A stretch of DNA of 40,088 nt from Sulfurimonas sp. (GTDB lineage: Bacteria > Campylobacterota > Campylobacteria > Campylobacterales > Sulfurimonadaceae): positions 1-40,088 of the forward strand of contig JALWLL010000077.1 in assembly GCA_026996295.1 (NCBI GenBank), given 5' to 3'. The position numbers and the translations under genes were made by a program. The notes below the pieces were generated by a model. It ran no database searches. It was not told the DNA's origin and saw only the letters and a program-made list of their open reading frames with translations. How positions within the stretch are numbered: position 1 is the stretch's first letter; every line of letters begins with the position of its first letter. This document shows, piece by piece, positions 33,626 to 40,088 of the stretch.

Positions 33626-34899
33626 GCAGAGTAAAAGTTTTTCCATCAAAACCTTTTTCAGTTCAAATTGACAATATTGCAGCAGATAAATCGATTTCAC
33701 ATAGAAGTGTTATGTTCAGTATGCTGGCAGAGGGTGTGAGTGAGATAGAAAATTTTTTAAGAGCTGAAGATACACTCAACTCCTTAGAGATCGTAAAAAA
33801 TCTTGGAGCTCATGTTGTGGATGATGGAGATGTTATTAAAATATCTTCAGATGGTATCAAAGAGAGTTTTGAAATTTTGGATTGTGGAAATTCAGGTACA
33901 GGAATGAGACTTTTTTGTGGTCTTCTCAGTTCGGCAGAGGGTCATTTTGTACTCACAGGTGATAAATATCTTCGTAAACGTCCTATGAAGAGGGTCACAA
34001 CACCTCTTATAAGTATAGGTGCGAAGATTGATGGAAGAGAGCATGGTGATCTTGCTCCACTAAGTATAAGAGGCTCCTCTTTAAAGGCTTTTACTTATGA
34101 GTCAAAAATAGCTTCTGCACAGGTGAAATCATGTATGATCCTGGCAGCCTTACGTGCTGATGGAGTGTGTAGATATACAGAGCCTGAACTCTCCCGCGAC
34201 CATACGGAAAGAATGCTCAAAGGTATGGGTGCAGAGGTGCAAGTCGATGGATTGACAACCACTGTAAAACCGATGAAACAATTGCTTTCTCCACTGAAAA
34301 TCAGGGTGCCGGCAGATCCCTCTTCTGCATTTTTCTTTGCAGTAGCAGCTGCGATAGTACCGGGTTCTGATATTGTTTTAGAGGGTGTGACACTGAACCC
34401 AACGCGTATTGAAGCGTTTAAAGCGTTAGAACATATGGGTGCAAACATCTCCTATGAACTAACCGATAACAAATATGAACCGATAGGCAATATACATGTA
34501 CAATATGCTCCTCTTAAAGCTATCACTGTAGAGCATAATATCTCATGGCTTATAGATGAACTTCCTGCTCTATCTATCGCCATGGCTTGTGCTGAGGGTG
34601 AGAGTGTTGTGAAAAATGCAGAAGAGTTACGTGTGAAAGAGAGTGACAGAATAGCGACTGTAGTTGAGGGGCTGCGTGCGTGTGGCATAGAGGTACATGA
34701 GTATAAAGATGGTTATCGTATTGTGGGCGGTGAGCTTACAAAAGCATCTGTTGAGAGTGACGGTGATCACAGGATCGCTATGAGTTTTATTATAGCAGGA
34801 CTGAAGTGTGGTATGGAAGTGAGTGATCTTGAGTGTATCAATACATCTTTTCCAAACTTTTTTGAACTTTTACAAAAACTAACGCAAATAGAATTTTAG
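33622..34899 (+). CDS. aroA: 3-phosphoshikimate 1-carboxyvinyltransferase (EPSP synthase)
   Basis: AroA joins shikimate-3-phosphate with PEP on the route to chorismate. DKSISHRSVM (22-31), DCGNSGTGMRL (about 92-102), YLRKRPMKR and SRDHTERML are family motifs, and a C-terminal RVKESDR...GDHRIAM pair is present. Length is 425 residues. The gene overlaps pheT by ATGA and is 9 bases before ispH. Confidence 0.97.
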   Translation: MSRVKVFPSKPFSVQIDNIAADKSISHRSVMFSMLAEGVSEIENFLRAEDTLNSLEIVKNLGAHVVDDGDVIKISSDGIKESFEILDCGNSGTGMRLFCGLLSSAEGHFVLTGDKYLRKRPMKRVTTPLISIGAKIDGREHGDLAPLSIRGSSLKAFTYESKIASAQVKSCMILAALRADGVCRYTEPELSRDHTERMLKGMGAEVQVDGLTTTVKPMKQLLSPLKIRVPADPSSAFFFAVAAAIVPGSDIVLEGVTLNPTRIEAFKALEHMGANISYELTDNKYEPIGNIHVQYAPLKAITVEHNISWLIDELPALSIAMACAEGESVVKNAEELRVKESDRIATVVEGLRACGIEVHEYKDGYRIVGGELTKASVESDGDHRIAMSFIIAGLKCGMEVSDLECINTSFPNFFELLQKLTQIEF

Positions 34900-34908
34900 G
34901 ATAGTGAA

Positions 34909-35739
34909 ATGAAAATAGAGCTTGCTGAAAAATATGGTTTTTGTTTTGGTGTGAAACGTGCTATAAAAATAGCAGAAGAAAATAAAAACTCTGCAACCTA
35001 TGGCCCGTTGATTCACAATTCCAAAGAGATTGCAAGACTTGACAAAGATTTTAAAGTTGGTCTTGTGGAAGACTTTAAGGCATTTGAATCAGGTGAAAGA
35101 GCGATCGTTAGAACTCACGGTATAGTCAAAGATGAGCTCAAAGCACTGCAAGATTCGGGGGTTGATGTTGTGGATGCCACATGCCCTTTTGTCACAAAAC
35201 CTCAAGAGATCGCTCAGGAGATGAGTGAAAAGGGATATAGTGTTGTTATCTTTGGAGATGAGGCACACCCTGAGATCAAGGGTGTCAAATCGTATGCAAC
35301 CCATGGTGCTTTTGTAGTGACATGTGTAGAGGAACTTAAAAAAATAAAACTGCATGAGCATATCGCACTTATAGCACAAACCACGAGAAAAGTGGAAGAT
35401 TATATGACGATAGCCAATTATCTCATTCCCCGTTATAAAGAGGTAAGAGTTTTTAACACTATATGTAATGCGACATTTGAAAACCAAGATGCTGTTCGTA
35501 AGATATCCAAACAGGCAGATATTATGATAATTATCGGCGGAAAGAACTCTTCAAATACAAAACAGCTTTTTAGTATTGCTAAAGATAATTGCACGGACAG
35601 TTATCACATAGAAGATGAAAATGATCTCAGTTATGAATGGTTTGAGGGGAAAACATTTTGCGGTATCAGCGCAGGTGCTTCCACTCCCGATTGGATTATT
35701 CAAAATGTTGTAGATTCTATCGAAAAAAATTGTGTATAA
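34909..35739 (+). CDS. ispH: 4-hydroxy-3-methylbut-2-enyl diphosphate reductase
   Basis: IspH is the iron-sulfur enzyme that makes IPP and DMAPP in the last step of the MEP route. The three cluster cysteines are C12 (GFCFGVKRA), C92 (DATCPFV) and C186 (NTICNAT); the conserved THG (69-71), AQTT and GKNSSNT segments are present. At 276 residues it is full length. Its products feed the polyprenyl synthase encoded in the cofactor operon. Confidence 0.97.
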   Translation: MKIELAEKYGFCFGVKRAIKIAEENKNSATYGPLIHNSKEIARLDKDFKVGLVEDFKAFESGERAIVRTHGIVKDELKALQDSGVDVVDATCPFVTKPQEIAQEMSEKGYSVVIFGDEAHPEIKGVKSYATHGAFVVTCVEELKKIKLHEHIALIAQTTRKVEDYMTIANYLIPRYKEVRVFNTICNATFENQDAVRKISKQADIMIIIGGKNSSNTKQLFSIAKDNCTDSYHIEDENDLSYEWFEGKTFCGISAGASTPDWIIQNVVDSIEKNCV

Positions 35740-35764
35740 CAGTTAATAATATAGATTTCGATTG

Positions 35765-35798
35765 GGTAATATTGAGACAAAATCTTCTCAATATCACC
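35765..35798. other. Hairpin between ispH and rpsA
   Basis: GGTAATATTGAGA and TCTCAATATCACC can form a 13-pair stem with one mismatch and a loop of 8, 25 bases after the ispH stop. Neither strand has a U-run, so it is not a textbook terminator. It lies upstream of the rpsA -10 box, and may be a 3'-end or binding-site element. Confidence 0.4.
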
Positions 35799-35857
35799 AA
35801 AAAACAACTTTCAAAAAAAAAACTCCTCAATTAATACAAAAATAATTAATTTTAAGA

Positions 35858-35863
35858 TATAAT
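35858..35863 (+). promoter_or_regulatory. -10 box of rpsA
   Basis: TATAAT 32 bases before the rpsA ATG. Upstream is an A-tract of 10 and alternating AT-rich stretches, as in strong Campylobacterota promoters. AGAGGA serves as ribosome site. Confidence 0.5.
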
Positions 35864-35895
35864 CACGACAATTTTTATGTAACAGAGGATAGGTA

Positions 35896-37554
35896 ATGGC
35901 GTTCGATAACGAATCATTTGAAGAAGAAGAAAATTTTGCAGAGATGTTTGCTGCAAGTGAGAAAAAGCAAGAAACAAGTCGCATCGTAGAGGGTGAAATT
36001 GTTGAGATCCAAGAGGATGAAAACAGAGCATTAGTTGGCGTTGGTGACAAGCTAGAGGGTATTATATACTTAGATGAGATCCGTGGTGAAGACGGAGAGT
36101 TGAAGTTTAATACCGGCGATAAGATTAAAGTAATGATTATGGGATACTACAATGAGCGTCCTAAGATTTCATACAAAAAAGTTTTAGAGCAACAAAAAAC
36201 TATTGATTTTATTGATGCAAACAAAGAAAACTTCGAAGATGTGGTTATAGAAGGTATTATCGTTAAGAAAAACCGTGGTGGCTATGTAGTAGAAGCTGAT
36301 GATGTTTCTTTCTTTATGCCTCGTTCATTGGCTGCGTTTAAAGACACTGATGATGTAGTGGGTCGTAAGATCAAAGCACAAGTTGTTAAGATTGATGAGG
36401 CAGAGAACTCTATCGTAGTTTCTCGTCGTAAACTTTTCAATGAAGAGCGCAAAAAGAAAAAAGAGATCATAGACAAGCTGATGGAAAATGATACTATCGT
36501 TGAGGGTACTATCAAGAAGATCACTAGCTATGGTATGTTTGTTGATGTTGGCGGTGTTGATGGTTTAGTGCACTACAATGAGATCTCTTACAAAGGGCCG
36601 GTAAATCCGTCTAAACTTTATAAAGAGGGCGACACTGTAACTGTAAAAGCTATCTCTTATGACAAAGATAAGCGTCATCTTTCACTCTCAATCAAAGCAG
36701 TGCTTCCAGATCCATGGGCAGAGGTGGAAAGTGAGCTTGATGAAGGTGATACTATCACTGTAACTGTTTCAAATATTGAAGCATATGGTGTATTTGTTGA
36801 TCTTGGAAATGATATAGAAGGCTTTTTACATATCTCAGAGATCACATGGGATAAAAATGTTAAAAATCCAAATGACTACTTGGAAGTTGGTCAAGAGATC
36901 GATGTTGAAGTTATTGAGATCAATCCTAAAACACATAAACTACGTGTTTCACTCAAAAGACTTTTACCAAAACCATTTGATGAATTTGCAAAAAAATACA
37001 AAGAGGGTGATGTTGTAACAGGTACAGTTACATCTTTAACTGACTTTGGTGCATTTGTTCGTATCGACAGTGTTGAAGGTCTTTTACATAACCAAGATAT
37101 CTCTTGGGAGAAAAACACAAAAGCAAAAGATGTTTTAAAATCCGGTGATGAAGTAGAAGTTAAAATCGCTAAGATTAACTTAGAAGATCAAAAAATCTCT
37201 TTAAATCGTAAAACACTTTTAGAGAGTCCTATCGATAAATTTGCTACGACTCACAAAGTGAATTCTGTAGTAAAAGGTACGATACGTGATATTAAAGATT
37301 TCGGAATCTTTGTATCTTTGGATGACGGTGTTGATGCACTTATCCGTGATGAAGATCTTTCTCCTCTCGTAAAAGAAGAGTTAGAGCCGGGTCAAGAGAT
37401 CGAAGCAGCTATAGCTGTTATCGACACTCGTCGTGATCGTATCCGTTTATCTGTGAAAAAACTGGATTATATTAAAAATCAGGCACTCCTTGAAGAGATT
37501 AACGATAACCAATCTCACTCTTTAGGTGACTTGATAAAAGATAAATTTAAATAA
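35896..37554 (+). CDS. rpsA: 30S ribosomal protein S1
   Basis: S1 brings mRNA to the ribosome and unfolds it. The 552-residue protein has six S1 (OB-fold) repeats; the last four carry the clear pattern of the RNA-binding type: TSYGMFVDVGGVDGLVH, EAYGVFVDLGNDIEGFLH, TDFGAFVRIDSVEGLLH and KDFGIFVSLDDGVDALI. The first two are more divergent, as in E. coli where they bind the ribosome. It heads a unit with a small membrane protein and serA. Confidence 0.97.
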   Translation: MAFDNESFEEEENFAEMFAASEKKQETSRIVEGEIVEIQEDENRALVGVGDKLEGIIYLDEIRGEDGELKFNTGDKIKVMIMGYYNERPKISYKKVLEQQKTIDFIDANKENFEDVVIEGIIVKKNRGGYVVEADDVSFFMPRSLAAFKDTDDVVGRKIKAQVVKIDEAENSIVVSRRKLFNEERKKKKEIIDKLMENDTIVEGTIKKITSYGMFVDVGGVDGLVHYNEISYKGPVNPSKLYKEGDTVTVKAISYDKDKRHLSLSIKAVLPDPWAEVESELDEGDTITVTVSNIEAYGVFVDLGNDIEGFLHISEITWDKNVKNPNDYLEVGQEIDVEVIEINPKTHKLRVSLKRLLPKPFDEFAKKYKEGDVVTGTVTSLTDFGAFVRIDSVEGLLHNQDISWEKNTKAKDVLKSGDEVEVKIAKINLEDQKISLNRKTLLESPIDKFATTHKVNSVVKGTIRDIKDFGIFVSLDDGVDALIRDEDLSPLVKEELEPGQEIEAAIAVIDTRRDRIRLSVKKLDYIKNQALLEEINDNQSHSLGDLIKDKFK

Positions 37555-37559
37555 ACACA

Positions 37560-38042
37560 ATGCAAAAGATACTAAAATGGTTTACTCCGGTGCTTGCACT
37601 AGGGGTTGCCGTTTTTATTGTCTTTTTTTTAATTTCAATCAACTCTCCTTCTGACTTAGATGATGTTGAAAGACAACTTGATTATCAAAGTGAAACTGTT
37701 CAAGAAAAACCAAAAAAACTTTGGTTGGATCATTTTTCAAAAACTGAAAGATTGGGTTATTTTTATCCTGTCAACGAAGTCTATATAAAAGTTGATCTCA
37801 AAAAAGAAGTTATTCCTGAAACTATCTATAAACTTTCTGCTTCTGTTTTAGACCCATATCAGCTTTTTTGTTTAAAACAGGAGTTAAGACAACACAATCT
37901 AAGGTATTATCTCAGAAAAGATAAAGATAGAATTGAGTTATATATTTTTTCCAAAAGTATTGACAAGTTGAATTCTTTGGTAAAAATATTGAAAAATTAT
38001 CAAATCTCGGCAAAAATTATGCCGTATAAAGAGGATGTATAA
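37560..38042 (+). CDS. Membrane-anchored protein of unknown function, HP0398-like position
   Basis: This 160-residue protein has one N-terminal membrane helix (about 8-27) and a polar remainder that is probably periplasmic. A linker at about 30-55 is followed by a compact alpha/beta region to the end. The segment from about residue 85 reads strand, helix, strand, strand, helix, strand, which recalls a SPOR-like fold, but I see no diagnostic motif. Position between rpsA and serA matches HP0398 as I recall. It is 5 bases after rpsA and overlaps serA by one base. Function unknown. Confidence 0.82.
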   Translation: MQKILKWFTPVLALGVAVFIVFFLISINSPSDLDDVERQLDYQSETVQEKPKKLWLDHFSKTERLGYFYPVNEVYIKVDLKKEVIPETIYKLSASVLDPYQLFCLKQELRQHNLRYYLRKDKDRIELYIFSKSIDKLNSLVKILKNYQISAKIMPYKEDV

Positions 38043-39628
38043 TGCAAAAATATACTGTAGTCGTTTGTGATCATATTCATGAAGCCGGTCTTGAGATGCT
38101 TAAAAATGATGAACACATCAATTTTGTTATGGCAGCTGATGTCGATAAAAAAGAACTTGTTGAAAAAATTATTCCAACTGCAGATGTAGCTATTACAAGA
38201 AGTTCTACAGATGTAGATACTTTTTTCATTGAACATGCAACGAATCTAAAAGCGATTGTTCGAGCAGGTGTAGGTGTTGATAATGTCGATATCCCCGGAT
38301 GTTCTAAAAAGGGTATCATTGTCATGAATGTACCGACTGCCAATACCATTGCAGCAGTTGAGCTCACAATGACACACATGCTTTCTTGTATGAGAATGTT
38401 TCCTTACTCTCATGACCATTTGAAAAATCAGAGAATTTGGAAGCGTGAAAAATGGTACGGGCACGAACTTAAAGGGAAAAAACTTGGTGTGATCGGTTTT
38501 GGTAACATTGGTTCTCGTGTTGCAAAACGTGCCAAGGCATTTGAAATGGATATTGTTGCATATGATCCATATATTCACCCATCAAAAGTTACAGATCTTG
38601 ATATGACATATACGAAGAACTTTGATGATATTTTAGCATGTGATGTTATAACTATTCATACGCCTAAAAACCAAGAGACTATAGGTATCATTGGTGAAAA
38701 AGAGATTGCTAAAATGAAAGAGGGCGTAGTACTTGTTAACTGTGCACGGGGAGATCTTTATAATGAAGATGCTCTATATGATGGACTCAAATCAGGAAAG
38801 ATCCGTTTTGCAGGTATTGATGTATTTGGCAAAGAACCGGCTACAGATAACAAGCTGCTAGATCTTGATAACATTGTAGTCTCTCCTCACCTTGGTGCAA
38901 ATACATATGAATCACAATATAACATAGGCACGCAAGCAGCTGAAAATGCTATAGCAGCGGCTAAAGGCATCGCCTATCCAAATGCAATGAACCTCCCTAT
39001 TGATGAATCAAAGATACCGCCGTTTGTAAAACCGTTTTTAGAGATGGGTCAAAAGATAGGCTTTTTGGCATCACAGATCAATAAAAGTCAAATCATCTCT
39101 ATCAAGGTTAGTGGAAATGGTGAGATCGGTGAGTATGTAGATTCACTTTCAACATTTGTAACAGTTGGCGCTATGAGTCAATCAAGTGATAAAATCAACT
39201 ATGTAAATGCGGATTTTATAGCTAAAGAGAAGGGTGTTTCCATTGAAGCAGATAACCTTGGTGATTCAGCTGTCTATAAAAACCTGATAACGGCAAAACT
39301 GACAACTGCTGATGGCATCACGACAATCAGTGCTACAATCTTTGATGATGGGCTGCAGCGTATCGTTGCTATTGATGGTTTTGACATTGAGGTGGCACTT
39401 AAAGGTGACATGATTTTATTTAAAAATTCTGATGTTCCGGGTGTTATTGGAAGTGTTGGCACTATTTTGGCAAATAACAATGTTAATATTGCTGATTTTT
39501 CACTTGCAAGAAATGCAAATAAAGAAGCCTTGGCTGTCATACTTGTAGATAATTCCGTAGATGACAAAACATTGCAAGAGCTTGCATCCTTGGAAGCTTG
39601 TATCAGTGTACACTATGCAAAGATCTAG
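38042..39628 (+). CDS. serA: D-3-phosphoglycerate dehydrogenase
   Basis: SerA oxidises 3-phosphoglycerate in the first step of serine synthesis. The 528-residue protein is the long type: substrate and NAD domains with VIGFGNIGSRVAKRA (150-164), CARGD (234-238) and catalytic H283 in SPHLGANT, then an allosteric substrate-binding domain (about 320-450) and a C-terminal ACT domain (about 455-528) that may sense serine. It overlaps the preceding gene by one base (TAATG). Confidence 0.96.
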   Translation: MQKYTVVVCDHIHEAGLEMLKNDEHINFVMAADVDKKELVEKIIPTADVAITRSSTDVDTFFIEHATNLKAIVRAGVGVDNVDIPGCSKKGIIVMNVPTANTIAAVELTMTHMLSCMRMFPYSHDHLKNQRIWKREKWYGHELKGKKLGVIGFGNIGSRVAKRAKAFEMDIVAYDPYIHPSKVTDLDMTYTKNFDDILACDVITIHTPKNQETIGIIGEKEIAKMKEGVVLVNCARGDLYNEDALYDGLKSGKIRFAGIDVFGKEPATDNKLLDLDNIVVSPHLGANTYESQYNIGTQAAENAIAAAKGIAYPNAMNLPIDESKIPPFVKPFLEMGQKIGFLASQINKSQIISIKVSGNGEIGEYVDSLSTFVTVGAMSQSSDKINYVNADFIAKEKGVSIEADNLGDSAVYKNLITAKLTTADGITTISATIFDDGLQRIVAIDGFDIEVALKGDMILFKNSDVPGVIGSVGTILANNNVNIADFSLARNANKEALAVILVDNSVDDKTLQELASLEACISVHYAKI

Positions 39629-39672
39629 TTTTTTTAAGCTTTAAACTTTAACAAACTTTTTACTAATATATC

Positions 39673-39707
39673 GGGGTCACATAAGAGAATTTTTAGCTTG
39701 TGATCCC
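39673..39707 (+). terminator. Imperfect hairpin after serA
   Basis: GGGGTCACATAAG and CTTGTGATCCC can pair with two single-base bulges. It lies 45 bases after the serA stop and has no U-run, so termination is only a guess. Poly-T stretches sit before (39629-39636) and after (39734-39746). Confidence 0.35.
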
Positions 39708-39749
39708 TGTATATATAGACTCTCTTCATCGCATTTTTTTCTTTTTGGA

Positions 39750-39755
39750 TATAAT
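39750..39755 (+). promoter_or_regulatory. -10 box of the last gene
   Basis: TATAAT 28 bases before the ATG at 39784; AAAGAGA is the ribosome site. Confidence 0.45.
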
Positions 39756-39783
39756 TTTAAATAATTCATAAACAAAGAGAACT

Positions 39784-40088
39784 ATGTCAAAGCATTATTC
39801 ACCTTATCTTTTGAGTATTATTGATCATATTGAGCACAATCGCACATCTATAGTAGATGAATGGGTAGGTTCAAAAAAGCTCATCAGGATATTTAGCGCA
39901 TATAAAATTTCTCTTAAAAAGTTTGAGAGTACCTATGCGCTTTCTATTGTAGAGTATTTTATTGCGACCATCAAAGAGCAAAACAACAGCAACACCTCTG
40001 CTGCTATGAAACAAATGCTTCACTTCTTTTTGGAGCGAGATATAACTCCAAAGGATATATTTGATATTTTCCGTATTTTACAAGGGGT
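39784..40088 (+). CDS. N-terminal part of an unidentified cytoplasmic protein (cut by window end)
   Basis: The frame is open for 101 codons plus two bases to the window edge. The visible part is alpha-helical with no signal peptide or membrane segment. The early segment HNRTSIVDEWVGSK resembles the helical N-terminal domains that precede output modules in bacterial sensor proteins (RsbR-type or before PAS/GGDEF/kinase domains). That is only a resemblance: no output domain is visible, so I do not name it. Confidence 0.75.
   Translation, partial: MSKHYSPYLLSIIDHIEHNRTSIVDEWVGSKKLIRIFSAYKISLKKFESTYALSIVEYFIATIKEQNNSNTSAAMKQMLHFFLERDITPKDIFDIFRILQG

Noticed and set aside
35765-35798. Intrinsic terminator of ispH
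   Set aside because: The hairpin lacks a U-run on either strand, so I list it as an unassigned hairpin.
1-40088. Mobile element, prophage, CRISPR, toxin-antitoxin or defence island
   Set aside because: No transposase, integrase, repeat array, recognised toxin pair or nuclease cluster; genes are core functions in known conserved order.

Overview
The window looks like ordinary chromosome from a Campylobacterota (epsilonproteobacterial) species. A Sulfurimonas-like organism is the best guess, but the genus is inference. The grounds are AT-rich DNA, promoters with a good TATAAT -10 box and usually no recognisable -35, and two gene strings that I recall from Helicobacter pylori and Campylobacter jejuni. 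One is HP0242-like/HP0241-like/ispB/hemA/proS/fxsA/hemC/ubiD-type. The other is HIT/pheS/pheT/aroA/ispH/rpsA/HP0398-like/serA, with HIT divergent. Almost every base is coding; most genes abut or overlap by a few bases. I see no mobile element, CRISPR array, phage gene or rRNA.

Layout. 1-1.0 kb: a CAU-anticodon tRNA (best read as tRNA-Ile2) and an orphan OmpR-like response regulator. 1.1-3.7 kb: a secreted ankyrin protein coupled to thiS, then on the minus strand fliL-acpS and a small unknown gene with a beta-carbonic anhydrase. 3.8-6.7 kb (minus): a thioredoxin-fold lipoprotein and ftsY, then radA. 6.75-8.9 kb (plus): 5-formyl-THF cyclo-ligase and RNase Y. 8.9-10.7 kb (minus): a secreted pentapeptide-repeat protein and a FieF-type cation efflux protein. 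10.8-14.2 kb: cmoB with a hotdog thioesterase, a metallo-hydrolase with a methyltransferase on the minus strand, and a DUF455 ferritin-like protein. 14.3-18.0 kb: nadE, a DegT-type aminotransferase, lpxK and argB. 18.0-26.7 kb: a tight run for respiratory cofactors (heme, polyprenyl tail, menaquinone) that also carries proS, fxsA and a Dsb-like protein. 26.8-28.6 kb: argH and an OsmC protein. 28.6-30.2 kb (minus): a MltC-like lytic transglycosylase and a HIT protein. 30.3-39.6 kb (plus): pheS-pheT-aroA-ispH, then rpsA-small membrane protein-serA. 39.8 kb to the end: the first 101 codons of an unidentified protein.

How the genes relate. The 18-26.7 kb operon joins heme synthesis (hemA, hemC), isoprenoid chain elongation (ispB-like) and a UbiD-type menaquinone decarboxylase. 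IspH in the later operon would supply the isoprenoid precursors. The remainder is translation (pheST, proS, rpsA, cmoB, the tRNA), amino-acid synthesis (argB, argH, aroA, serA), envelope work (lpxK, the transglycosylase, lipoprotein, fliL) and housekeeping.

I looked for an undescribed system and did not find a convincing one. The most notable items are a member of the HP0242 knotted-dimer family heading the cofactor operon, an aminotransferase between nadE and lpxK that could act on lipid A sugars, a duplicated Cys-capped pentapeptide module in a secreted protein, and several uncharacterised intergenic dyads.
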